A DNA stretch of 64,000 nt, taken from assembly GCA_030149165.1 (NCBI GenBank), contig JASBRY010000005.1, positions 1 to 64,000 on the forward strand, written 5' to 3'. Of the stretch, positions 10,166-19,391 are shown piece by piece (the stretch's first letter is position 1; each line of letters begins with the position of its first letter). The translations under genes were made by a program, and so were the position numbers. The DNA is from Phycisphaerales bacterium. GTDB taxonomy: Bacteria; Planctomycetota; Phycisphaerae; Phycisphaerales; UBA1924. Below the pieces are notes generated by a model, which made no database searches, was not told where the DNA came from, and saw only the letters and a program-made list of their open reading frames with translations.

Positions 10166-11878
10166 ATGGGCAAACGCAACGGACTCATCAAACGCGACAA
10201 GAGCGGCAGCTCGATCGCTCGCTCGAAGGACATGGCGCCGGTCGTCGTGGACGCGTGGGACGACGCGGCTCGCGCGCTGGGACCACTCAAACTCAGCGGA
10301 GAGCAACTTAAAGCGTTCGCATCCATCGACGGCTCGGACGACGAGCCTTGGGATGTGATGCTTCAGTCGCTCGCGCTCGATGAATCAAGCGCCCTCAAGC
10401 TCTTGTCCGATCGCACAGGGCTCCCGTACGAGCAGGACCCAAAGCTCAAGGAATCATCTTCACGCTTCTACGAACTCATTGATCCAACCAAAGCACGCAG
10501 CGTGCAGGTCGCGTGTGTCGAGCGCGATGGATCGACTTTCGTGCTCGCGACCTCGCGTCCGATGCAACCCAGCGTGTTCACGATGCTTGAGGATGAGCTC
10601 GACGCACCGGTTCGGATTATTCTCGCGCCACGAGCCGCGGTCGCGAACCTGATCAATCGTGGATACGAACAACGAGGCGATCTCGTCACTGAGATCGTCG
10701 AGGACATCCCGCTCGATCAATCCGCGATTGAATCCGCCGCAGGCGCGATCGGTAAGACGACGGACCTACTCGCACAAGCGCGTCAGACGCCGGTCATCCG
10801 TCTCGTGAACATGATCCTTTTTGAAGCGCTCCGTCGGGGTGCTTCAGATGTGCATGTCCATCCGATGGAAGAGCGTCTCGCGATCCGCTTGCGCATCGAC
10901 GGCATGCTCGTCGATGCGTTCAGTCCCCCACCGACCCTCGCGGCGGCGATCTCCTCGCGCCTGAAGGTCATGACGGAACTCGACATCGCGAATCGCCACT
11001 CCCCTCAGGACGGCCAAACGACCGTGAGGATCGGATCGAAGAAGATCGACATCCGCCTCTCAGTCATCCCAACCATCTTCGGCGAACGGATCGTGCTGCG
11101 CCTGCTCGATCAGTCCAACCAAGAACTCGATCTCAACGCCGTGGGAATGGCGAAGAGGATGCAGACCAAGCTTATGGACTGCGTCGAGCGCCCCAACGGC
11201 ATTCTCTTGGTCACCGGACCAACAGGTTCTGGTAAAACCACGACCCTCTACGCCGCGCTCGGTCGCATCGATCGCGCGACGCGCAATGTCATGACCATCG
11301 AAGATCCGGTCGAGTACCACCTCGACGGCATCTCACAGATGCAGGTCAATGTCAAACGCCAGGTCACTTTCGCGACCGGTCTGCGTTCGCTGCTGCGTCA
11401 GGACCCCGATGTGATTCTGGTTGGTGAAATCCGTGACCCCGAGACCGCGCAGCTCGCGATCCAAGCATCGCTCACGGGTCACTTTGTGCTTGCGACGCTT
11501 CACACCAATGACGCGCCGAGCGCGATCCCGCGTTTGCTGGATATTGGTGTCGAGCCATATCTGGTCACCTCGTCGTTGTTGGGAGTGCTCGCACAGCGCC
11601 TGATGCGCCGCATCTGCACCACCTGTCACGGCACAGGTCGTCACGAAGGCGATCAATGCGAGACCTGCTTCGGGACTGGGTACAAGGGCCGACTCGCCGT
11701 TCACGAGCTCATGCTCATGAACGACAAGCTCCGTCAGCTAACCGCGAGTCGCGCCGACGGCGTGACGCTGTACGAAGCCGCGGTTGATTCGGGATTCGAG
11801 CCGATGAAGGTCGACGCGATGGAGAAGGTCAAACAAGGACTCACAGACGAAGCGGAAGTCTTCCGCGTGCTGCACTAA
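10166..11878 (+). CDS. gspE: Type II secretion/type IV pilus assembly ATPase (GspE/PilB)
   Basis: Walker A GPTGSGKTTTLYAAL, DPDVILVGEIRDPETAQLAIQASLTGHFVLATLHTNDA, CxxC zinc motif (CTTCHGTGRHEGDQCETC). Confidence 0.95.
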   Translation: MGKRNGLIKRDKSGSSIARSKDMAPVVVDAWDDAARALGPLKLSGEQLKAFASIDGSDDEPWDVMLQSLALDESSALKLLSDRTGLPYEQDPKLKESSSRFYELIDPTKARSVQVACVERDGSTFVLATSRPMQPSVFTMLEDELDAPVRIILAPRAAVANLINRGYEQRGDLVTEIVEDIPLDQSAIESAAGAIGKTTDLLAQARQTPVIRLVNMILFEALRRGASDVHVHPMEERLAIRLRIDGMLVDAFSPPPTLAAAISSRLKVMTELDIANRHSPQDGQTTVRIGSKKIDIRLSVIPTIFGERIVLRLLDQSNQELDLNAVGMAKRMQTKLMDCVERPNGILLVTGPTGSGKTTTLYAALGRIDRATRNVMTIEDPVEYHLDGISQMQVNVKRQVTFATGLRSLLRQDPDVILVGEIRDPETAQLAIQASLTGHFVLATLHTNDAPSAIPRLLDIGVEPYLVTSSLLGVLAQRLMRRICTTCHGTGRHEGDQCETCFGTGYKGRLAVHELMLMNDKLRQLTASRADGVTLYEAAVDSGFEPMKVDAMEKVKQGLTDEAEVFRVLH

Positions 11879-11880
11879 AC

Positions 11881-12492
11881 TTGCGGATGCCCAATCCCGC
11901 ATCACTTGAACCAATGGTCGTCGAGCCCGTCACACTGACGAATGACTTTGTCATACTCGAGCCATTATCGATGAAGCACACCGAGGATCTTCATGCTGCG
12001 GTGGATGATCGCGTGTTCGAGTTCATGCCTATGCGATCATCTGTGCAGACTCCGAAAGAAGTCCGGCGATACATCGAGTTTCAACTGTCCAGAACCAAGG
12101 TACTCGTCTTTGCCGTCATCGACAAAACGACTGGCAAAGCAATCGGATCAACCAGCTACATGAACATCCGATGCGACCATCGCGGGCTGGAGATCGGATC
12201 AACATGGATCACCGCTTCAGCACGCGGCACCAAGATTAATCCATCGATGAAACACCTCATGCTCAAGCACGCATTTGAAAAACTCGGCGCGATCCGTGTC
12301 GAGCTGCGCACCGATGCACGCAACGAACGATCGAGAGCCGCGATCCTGAAACTCGGCGCTGTCTTTGAGGGCACTCTGCGCAATCACATCATCATGCCGG
12401 ATGGTCACTTCAGAAACACGGTGGTGTACTCCATCGTCCCAGAGCAATGGCCAATGATCGAACAGCGACTGCTGGAGCGGATTGGTTCATAA
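11881..12492 (+). CDS. GNAT family N-acetyltransferase (RimJ/RimL-like)
   Basis: LEIGSTWITASARGTKINPSMKHLMLKHAFEKLGAIRVELRTDARNERSRAAILKLGAVFEGTLRNH. Confidence 0.87.
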   Translation: MRMPNPASLEPMVVEPVTLTNDFVILEPLSMKHTEDLHAAVDDRVFEFMPMRSSVQTPKEVRRYIEFQLSRTKVLVFAVIDKTTGKAIGSTSYMNIRCDHRGLEIGSTWITASARGTKINPSMKHLMLKHAFEKLGAIRVELRTDARNERSRAAILKLGAVFEGTLRNHIIMPDGHFRNTVVYSIVPEQWPMIEQRLLERIGS

Positions 12493-12497
12493 AAATC

Positions 12498-12529
12498 ATG
12501 CCCCCGTCCGGGGGAGCGGACGGGGGCAT
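12498..12529. repeat. Perfect GC-rich inverted repeat/hairpin at the 3' end of the acetyltransferase gene
   Basis: ATGCCCCCGTCCG-ggggag-CGGACGGGGGCAT, 13-bp perfect arms; no T-tract on the + strand. Confidence 0.75.
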
Positions 12530-12779
12530 AGAGGAGCGCGGCATCAAGCCCGAAGGCGATGCCGCAAGAGAGAGCAATTCATGGAGTCACATAACGCATC
12601 GACACACCAGACGCGTACACGGTGCATCGACGATGCATCAACAAATAGACCACGATTTGAGCACGCATTTTGCACAGATCGTCCAAACTCGGCAGAAATC
12701 ACCTTGATGTTCGTACCTCGTTTGTATTCCATAGGTCATTCTGCCTATGTAATAAAGCACCTCTTGTCATGAGAAACTT

Positions 12780-13814
12780 ATGAATACTCAACCCAATAAC
12801 GAAACCATGAAAGCCGCGGTCTACGAGCGCTACGGCCCCCCTGAAGTGGTGCAGATTCAACAAGTCCCCAAGCCGCAGATCAAGGACGGCCAGGTGCTTG
12901 TTAAGGTTCACGCAACGAGTGTCACCACTGGTGATGCGCGATTGCGTGCATGGGATATCCCATCACTCCTGTTCGCAATCCCGGCTCGATTCATGATCGG
13001 TCTCTTCAAACCACGCAAACAGATCCTCGGCACATCCGTCGCTGGAGTTGTTGAGCAGGTCGGCGGTGAAGTCCAAGGATTGAGCGTCGGACAACGCGTG
13101 CTCGCATCGACGGAGATGGACTTCGGAGCACACGCCGACTTTGTAGCCGCGAGCGGAGATGGATTGACTCAACCGATTCCGGATGATTTGAGTTTCGAGG
13201 AAGCCGCGGCTCTGTGCTTTGGTGGATCGGCAGCGATCTACTTCTTGAGTGATCTAGGAAATCTCCAATGCGGCCAACGCGTGCTCATCATCGGTGCCTC
13301 GGGCGCACTTGGGGTTTCTGGGATTCAATACGCCAAGCACCTCGGGGCGCATGTTACCGCCGTGTGTTCGGGCGCGAATCATGATCTTGTTCGCTCATTG
13401 GGCGCTGACGAAGTCATTGATTACACGAAAGTAGATCTGGGGACCAAGACGGTCGAAGACAACTGCCGATTCGATGTGGTGTACGACGCGGTGGGCAAGT
13501 CGAGCCGCAGGAAGTGCAAGCACCTTATGAAACCAGGAGGCGTGTTTCTCCCAGCTGTGATGCGAGCACCTGAAGTTTGGCAGATGATCTGGACGCCAGT
13601 GGTGTACAAACTCAATCGCAGCACGATCAGGACTAAATCGGGTGTCGCATTTGCGAAGGCAGAGTCGCTCACGAAACTGCTCGCGCTTGTCGAAGATGGA
13701 TCGATGAAAGCCGTGATCGATCGGACCTATCCGCTCGACGAAGCCGTCGAGGCGCACCGCTATGTCGATACTGGACATAAGCGTGGGAATGTCATTTTGC
13801 GGATCGTTGATTAA
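12780..13814 (+). CDS. NAD(P)-dependent zinc-free alcohol dehydrogenase/quinone oxidoreductase family (MDR)
   Basis: MKAAVYERYGPPEVVQIQQVPKP, GTSVAGVVEQVG, VLIIGASGALGVSGIQYAKHLGAHVTAV. Confidence 0.88.
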   Translation: MNTQPNNETMKAAVYERYGPPEVVQIQQVPKPQIKDGQVLVKVHATSVTTGDARLRAWDIPSLLFAIPARFMIGLFKPRKQILGTSVAGVVEQVGGEVQGLSVGQRVLASTEMDFGAHADFVAASGDGLTQPIPDDLSFEEAAALCFGGSAAIYFLSDLGNLQCGQRVLIIGASGALGVSGIQYAKHLGAHVTAVCSGANHDLVRSLGADEVIDYTKVDLGTKTVEDNCRFDVVYDAVGKSSRRKCKHLMKPGGVFLPAVMRAPEVWQMIWTPVVYKLNRSTIRTKSGVAFAKAESLTKLLALVEDGSMKAVIDRTYPLDEAVEAHRYVDTGHKRGNVILRIVD

Positions 13815-15028
13815 GCGATGACCGTTCCCGGCTCACCCGGATGATCAAGCGGGAGCGTCCGCGCCACATCGAGGAACGCGTCGTAGTTGCCGCGTGTTTC
13901 GATCACACTGTCACCACCGAACTTATCAAGGAACGCCGCGGCGACTTCGAACGCAACCACATTCTCCATCACCACACTCGCGGCAGACACGGCACAAATA
14001 TCGCTCCGCTCGTACTGTGAATCCTCGGCCTTCTTCGAGTTGAGATCGATGCTCGGGAGCCCCTGCAGCAGCGTTGCGATCGGTTTCATCGTACCTGTCA
14101 CTACGACGGGCTGCCCGTTGGTCATGCCGCCCTCAGTCCCGCCGGCATTGTTGCTCGAACGCACAAACCCAAGCGAAGGCGTGTTTACCTTACTGGCATC
14201 GAATGCGATCGGATCGTGCAGTTGCGAGCCCAATCGTTTCGAGCACTGACCGCCCAATCCGATCCCCACCGCTTTGAACGCTTGGATCCCCATCACCGCT
14301 CCAGCGATGCGAGAGTCGAGTTTCTCGTACCAGTTCATCGAACTCCCGATGCCTGGAGGACAGTTGAATATATGGCACTCAACATCGCCACCGACGGTAT
14401 CCTTGTCGGACTTGGTCTTGCGGATGATGTCGCATTGCTGTTCCGTTGTTTGCGGATCGAGGGTATAGGTCGCGGACTCATCGCGTGCAGCGGTCAGCGC
14501 ATCGAGTTCATCCATGCTCACTTGCACATCGGTCGTTGCATCCAGAATCGAACGGACGAACCCGAAAACTTCGACCTCAAAGACTTGCTTGAGCAGCAAG
14601 CGTCCGATGCAACACGCCGCGACACGAGCGGCGGTCTCGCGAGCGCTGGCGCGTTCGAGCGTTTCTCGACAATCGGTCGTCAGCCACTTGATCGATCCCG
14701 CGAGGTCCGCGTGTCCCGGACGAGGACGATATACAGGAGGCGTGCGCTCCAGGTCATCCAGCCGCGAGTCTCTGTTTTTGATGAGCATGGTGATCGGAGA
14801 TCCGATGGACTTTCCGAGTCGCACACCGGTCAAGATCTCGACCGTATCGGTCTCGAGTTTCTGTCTTCCCCCGCGCCCATATCCGCCTTGTCGGCGTGCG
14901 AGTTCGCGATTGATGATGTCCGTGTCGATCCTGAGCCCCGCCGGGACTCCCATGACTGTCGCGATCAGCGCCGGGCCGTGCGATTCACCGGCGGTCTGGT
15001 AAGTCAGTCTGGATTGATACTGAGTCAT
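13811..15028 (-). CDS. aroC: Chorismate synthase
   Basis: TAGESHGPALIATVMGVPAGL, RRQGGYGRGGRQKLETD, SARETAARVAA, GTEGGMTNGQPVVV. Confidence 0.95.
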   Translation of the reverse strand: MTQYQSRLTYQTAGESHGPALIATVMGVPAGLRIDTDIINRELARRQGGYGRGGRQKLETDTVEILTGVRLGKSIGSPITMLIKNRDSRLDDLERTPPVYRPRPGHADLAGSIKWLTTDCRETLERASARETAARVAACCIGRLLLKQVFEVEVFGFVRSILDATTDVQVSMDELDALTAARDESATYTLDPQTTEQQCDIIRKTKSDKDTVGGDVECHIFNCPPGIGSSMNWYEKLDSRIAGAVMGIQAFKAVGIGLGGQCSKRLGSQLHDPIAFDASKVNTPSLGFVRSSNNAGGTEGGMTNGQPVVVTGTMKPIATLLQGLPSIDLNSKKAEDSQYERSDICAVSAASVVMENVVAFEVAAAFLDKFGGDSVIETRGNYDAFLDVARTLPLDHPGEPGTVIA

Positions 15029-15062
15029 ATCTGTCCCTTATCGGCGTTTGTTTTTGAGCAGT

Positions 15063-17366
15063 TCATCGGAAAAGCGAGAGGATATTCGAATACTGATCCG
15101 TCCAGAGTCGGACTTCAAACATTGGTTCGCCTTGCTGGAACATGCCGGCATCCAAGAGCGCTTGAGCGCTCGTTGTATCCTTGGTCAGCGCGATCCAGAT
15201 AGACGGGAACCAGTATTCTTCCATGTGATCAGGGATCTCATCACGCTGCTGTTCATAGCGCATCACATACGCTTTGTGCTTCTTGCCAAGCTCGAATACC
15301 AATGGCTGGAATCTGAGGTGCCTGTTCGATACATGAAGCAGGATAATCCCATCATCCGTCATCCGATCGAAGTAAAGCTGGATCGCTTCATCAGTCAGCA
15401 GGTGAACAGGGATCGCGTCAGAACTGAACGCGTCGATGAGCACCATGTCGTATGGATCTTCACCGATCCGTCGTTCTTCCTCCAGAAGCAGCCGACCATC
15501 CCCGAGCGCGACATCAACTTTGCACTCGGCATCTGACAAGTAGGTGAAGAACTCGGGATCCTGCGCGATGTGCGCGACCTCCGGATCGATCTCAAAGTAT
15601 CGAATTGTATCGTTTGCTCGCCCGTGCGCCGTGATTGCTCCGGACCCAAGCCCCACGATCCCGATGCGTGCCCCGTCCGGTTTTGTCTCTTTGAGCGCTC
15701 TGATACCCATGCCGCATGGACCATTGATGTGGTAGTACCCAAGCGGCACATCCTTGAATGCATCATCGAGATACTGCACGCCATGATTGGTGGTGCCGTG
15801 CATGATGGTTCGCACCGTCATCATCTGCTCGATTTCCGGATCGTAAAACTTCTCGTCAACAACGCTCAAAACGCCATAGAAAGTTCTGCTCCGATACTGG
15901 ATCCGTGGATCGGTCAGTTTGTCGTATACCGAAGCACTCAACGGCACGGCGAGCACGAGCATGCATGCGAGTCCATCACTCCACGCGAGGTAGATGAGGA
16001 CTGCTGGTACGATCACAATGAATCCGAATAATGCGATCGGACGGTCGCTCGTCGGGATAGGCAATAGATCAATCAAGGATCCGATGAAGAGTCCCATCAG
16101 CACCATGTACAAAACACTGAACAGCGGCAGTCCATAGCGTGTGAGCAGTGCGATCTTCTTGGATTTTCGATCTTTGATCGATCGGATCGATTGCCAGGGA
16201 ATGAGTGAAACCGAGCAGATCAACATGATCTGGTACTCGAGTGTCGTCTCGAAGATCAGCGGAGCGACGATCCCGTTGAACACCCCACCCAATGCGCCGC
16301 CGATCGACATGATCAGATAAAACTCCGTGAGATGCTCTGCTCCCGGTCGATCCTTTGCGAGCAGTCCGTGTCCCGTCAGTCCGACAAGCGCGAGCAGTAT
16401 CAACTGAACCGAAACCAACGCAGGAAGCGGGGCATAGTTCTGAGCCTCTGACGCGAGTACCAATACCGTCGCGGCGATAACCGAAATCACCATCGGACGA
16501 CGGATCACAGCGACAAACTTCTCGGCATCCACCGCGAATGCGATGATCATGGTCAAGAGGTACACCGCGAGCGGCAACACCCAAAGCAACGGAAACGAAG
16601 CGATATCCATCGTGATGTGACTCGTCACCCCCAGCAGCATCGACGAAGGAACGAAGGCATAAAAGACCCAACGCAAACGGCGAGGCCAAGTGATCGGTTG
16701 ATCAGGTGTTTGTGTCTGCTCAGTATCCTCCGGCGGCGCGAGCACCTCAGGTGGTGGAGCATGCGGATCATCCTTCGCGCCTTTTCGAGTCATCAGGATC
16801 GCACCAAAACTCAGCACAATGAAGACCCCGAATCCACTGAGCCATACCTCTCTCTGAGAATCAAGCCCCAGTGTTGGCTCGATCAAGAATGGATACGCAA
16901 GCAGACCAAAGAAACTCCCCGCGTTGCTCGCCGCGTACAGGAAGTATGGATCGTGCGCTTTGCTGTGACCTGTGCGTGCAAACCACCCCTGCACCAGTGG
17001 CCCGGCGCTGGAGATCATAAAGAATGGCAAACCTGAGACGAGAGCAAGCTGAAGAATCAGCCAAGGCACCGGAAAGGTTGTCGCATTGGGAGGTGCTTCG
17101 GGTGTGTCAAAGAGAATCCCCGCAACGAGCGCGATGATCAGCATCGCGATATGTCCCATCAGTTGCATGCGGCGAGAGACACGCTTCATCACAAAGTGCG
17201 CGTACAAATACCCAAGCAGCAGCACAGTCTGGTAGAACAACATACAGGTCGTCCAAACCGAGGAGCTCCCTCCGAATACTGGGAGCAGACTTTTAGCCAC
17301 CATTGGTTGCACTGAGAACAACAGCGTCGCGGAGAGGAATACTGTAAAGACGAAATAGAGAACCAT
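15063..17366 (-). CDS. Fused MFS-like membrane domain/spermidine synthase-like protein
   Basis: N-terminal multi-TM; C-terminal methyltransferase/spermidine synthase fold (GIVGLGSGAITAHGRANDTIRYFEIDPEV, MVLIDAFSSDAIPVHLLT). Confidence 0.87.
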   Translation of the reverse strand: MVLYFVFTVFLSATLLFSVQPMVAKSLLPVFGGSSSVWTTCMLFYQTVLLLGYLYAHFVMKRVSRRMQLMGHIAMLIIALVAGILFDTPEAPPNATTFPVPWLILQLALVSGLPFFMISSAGPLVQGWFARTGHSKAHDPYFLYAASNAGSFFGLLAYPFLIEPTLGLDSQREVWLSGFGVFIVLSFGAILMTRKGAKDDPHAPPPEVLAPPEDTEQTQTPDQPITWPRRLRWVFYAFVPSSMLLGVTSHITMDIASFPLLWVLPLAVYLLTMIIAFAVDAEKFVAVIRRPMVISVIAATVLVLASEAQNYAPLPALVSVQLILLALVGLTGHGLLAKDRPGAEHLTEFYLIMSIGGALGGVFNGIVAPLIFETTLEYQIMLICSVSLIPWQSIRSIKDRKSKKIALLTRYGLPLFSVLYMVLMGLFIGSLIDLLPIPTSDRPIALFGFIVIVPAVLIYLAWSDGLACMLVLAVPLSASVYDKLTDPRIQYRSRTFYGVLSVVDEKFYDPEIEQMMTVRTIMHGTTNHGVQYLDDAFKDVPLGYYHINGPCGMGIRALKETKPDGARIGIVGLGSGAITAHGRANDTIRYFEIDPEVAHIAQDPEFFTYLSDAECKVDVALGDGRLLLEEERRIGEDPYDMVLIDAFSSDAIPVHLLTDEAIQLYFDRMTDDGIILLHVSNRHLRFQPLVFELGKKHKAYVMRYEQQRDEIPDHMEEYWFPSIWIALTKDTTSAQALLDAGMFQQGEPMFEVRLWTDQYSNILSLFR

Positions 17367-17455
17367 GCAGACTCCAGCAATGCGAGCGAAGAAAAGGCTC
17401 TATACAATAGCACGAAATACCCCTCTACTCCTCTCCTGACACACGGAGCGACGAC

Positions 17456-17731
17456 ATGAAACCTCAGGATGATGTCTGCTTGTGCTTTCATGTGCCGCTC
17501 GTCAAAGTCCGCACATATCTATCGCGAGAGAATCCCCCTGTCGCATCGCTCATCTCCGAATGTCTCGGCGCGGGTACTGGATGCGGCTGGTGCGTGCCGT
17601 ACCTCAAAGAACTCCACAAACAACATCAGTCCGGACAACTCCCCACCATCGAGGGCAGCGCCGCGGATTACGCCGAAGGCAGACTGAAGTTCAACAAATC
17701 CGGCGCGCGCGATGAACCAGAATCCCAATAA
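17456..17731 (+). CDS. BFD-like [2Fe-2S]-binding protein
   Basis: DVCLCFHVPLVKVRTYL...CLGAGTGCGWCVPYLKELHK: CxC...CGxC BFD signature. Confidence 0.75.
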   Translation: MKPQDDVCLCFHVPLVKVRTYLSRENPPVASLISECLGAGTGCGWCVPYLKELHKQHQSGQLPTIEGSAADYAEGRLKFNKSGARDEPESQ

Positions 17732-17750
17732 AAAACCGGGACGAACCCGG
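17730..17750 (-). terminator. Rho-independent terminator on minus strand (after RNHCP gene)
   Basis: CCGGGttcgtCCCGG on the minus strand followed by T-tract. Confidence 0.65.
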
Positions 17751-17775
17751 TATTGATCTCCGAACTGAGTTTGCA

Positions 17776-18174
17776 TCACATCCTGAATCTCGGGAGCAGT
17801 TCCAGCGGGAAAGCGGGTGATGAGATCGGACGCAGCGCCAGCGCCAGCAGCGCAAGCTCGTCGTCGTCTCCCGCGATCCGATTGGTGCGGAGTTGGCTGC
17901 ATCCTGTGCAGCGGTGCACGAGCACCCACTCCCCATCCGAACGCCCCGCGATCGAGATCGGTTCCATCGGTTGCGCGCACGGCGATCTCCGATCACCGAC
18001 TTTGTCATCCACATGCCTCGACCAGAGACAGTGCGGACAGTGGTTGCGTTGATTGGTCCCGTATGCCTGATAGGAGATGTATCCCTTGCAATGGATGCAT
18101 TGGAAACCGCCCTGCTTGTGGGCGTGCTTGTCGTGATGTTTCAACTGTGAATCCTTATCGCACCCGGCGCGCAC
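17776..18174 (-). CDS. RNHCP-domain zinc-binding protein
   Basis: FQCIHCKGYISYQAYGTNQRNHCPHCLWSRHVD...CAQPMEPISI: the RNHCP signature. Confidence 0.8.
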   Translation of the reverse strand: MRAGCDKDSQLKHHDKHAHKQGGFQCIHCKGYISYQAYGTNQRNHCPHCLWSRHVDDKVGDRRSPCAQPMEPISIAGRSDGEWVLVHRCTGCSQLRTNRIAGDDDELALLALALRPISSPAFPLELLPRFRM

Positions 18175-18306
18175 AATCGCACCAGGCCGGTGTCAGGCGT
18201 GCGTCTGTACCGCAGCGCCGATGTGTATGGAATAACACGATCAGGATTTAGACAATGGGTGCGAGCATCAGCCCGGATAGTACACGCAGAGAGGAAAGTG
18301 TGCAAC

Positions 18307-18330
18307 AAAAAACCCCAGCAAATGCCGGGG
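18307..18330 (-). terminator. Rho-independent terminator on minus strand
   Basis: CCCCGGCatttGCTGGGGTTTTTT on the minus strand, just downstream of the TPR/alpha-CTD gene. Confidence 0.75.
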
Positions 18331-18354
18331 CTGAGTATTCAGTGTGAGTTCAAC

Positions 18355-19296
18355 TTACTCGTTGTCATCGATCACACGAAGCGACAGACCGAAGTTGGTG
18401 AGCTTCTCGTGGATCTCAACGAGTGAGGTCGAACCAAAGTTTTTGACACCCATCAGTTCAGCTTCGGTGTGTGAGCAAAGGTCACCAATGCTCTGGATAT
18501 TGAGCATCTGGAGCGCTTTACGAGCACGCACAGTGAGCTGGAGCTCTGAGACCGGCTTGGAGAGCAGCTGCTCTTTGCCTGATCCCTTGAGCTTCTCGAG
18601 GATCTGTCGGCGAGCAACACGGTGCGCATCCTCGTGACCCTGACCGAGCTTCAACCCCTTGACCGAGAGCATCCGCTTGATCTCGTCGAGTGAGGACTCT
18701 CCAAAGTTCTTGTAGCTCATGAGTTCCGATTCGTTGATCCGGATCAGGTCGCCAAGCGTACGGATATTCATCTTCTTGAGGCAGGTACGCGCACGAACGG
18801 TCAGTTCGAAGTCCGTCACAGGCGTATCAAGCAATGCGCGACGCTTCATGATGTCCCGCTCGTTCTCTTCCTCGACCATCATGCCCTTAGAGGCAAGCAC
18901 ATCGGTCATGAACAGACGCGCACGAGCGTGGTTTGGGTTCGTGTCCAGAATCTGACGCAAGCAGCGCTCCGCACGCACATAGTCACCCTGATCCTCGTAG
19001 AGGACCGCGAGGTTCATGAGTGCGTTGATCGGCGCTGGCGCGTGCTCGCACACACGCTCGTAGAGCGAGAGTGCTTCTTCTTCATCGCCTTGCAGATCGA
19101 GCTGGTACGCGAGCTTGAACGCAACATCCAGATTCCCTGGATCCGCGGCAAGCGCCGAGCGCAAGGACTCGATGCCCTCGCTGCGGTAACCATCGTTGAG
19201 TTGGGTCAACGCCTGCTCATACAGGTCTTTGGCGTTCTGTGCGTCAGCGGCGGCGGCCGAAGCCCCGACCACCATGTCCATGGGATCGTTGGTCAT
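18355..19296 (-). CDS. TPR protein with two tandem RNA polymerase alpha-subunit C-terminal domains
   Basis: TPR region followed by two copies resembling alpha-CTD: VTDFELTVRARTCLKKMNIRTLGDLIRINESELMSYKNFGESSLDEIK and VSELQLTVRARKALQMLNIQSIGDLCSHTEAELMGVKNFGSTSLVEIHEKL. Confidence 0.9.
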   Translation of the reverse strand: MTNDPMDMVVGASAAAADAQNAKDLYEQALTQLNDGYRSEGIESLRSALAADPGNLDVAFKLAYQLDLQGDEEEALSLYERVCEHAPAPINALMNLAVLYEDQGDYVRAERCLRQILDTNPNHARARLFMTDVLASKGMMVEEENERDIMKRRALLDTPVTDFELTVRARTCLKKMNIRTLGDLIRINESELMSYKNFGESSLDEIKRMLSVKGLKLGQGHEDAHRVARRQILEKLKGSGKEQLLSKPVSELQLTVRARKALQMLNIQSIGDLCSHTEAELMGVKNFGSTSLVEIHEKLTNFGLSLRVIDDNE

Positions 19297-19391
19297 GTGT
19301 TCTCCTGATCAAACAAGCCCGAATGCTCATTCAGGCGGTCGTAAGTCTAGGCCCACAACGGACCAAACGCAAGTCTCAGACACCCAACACA

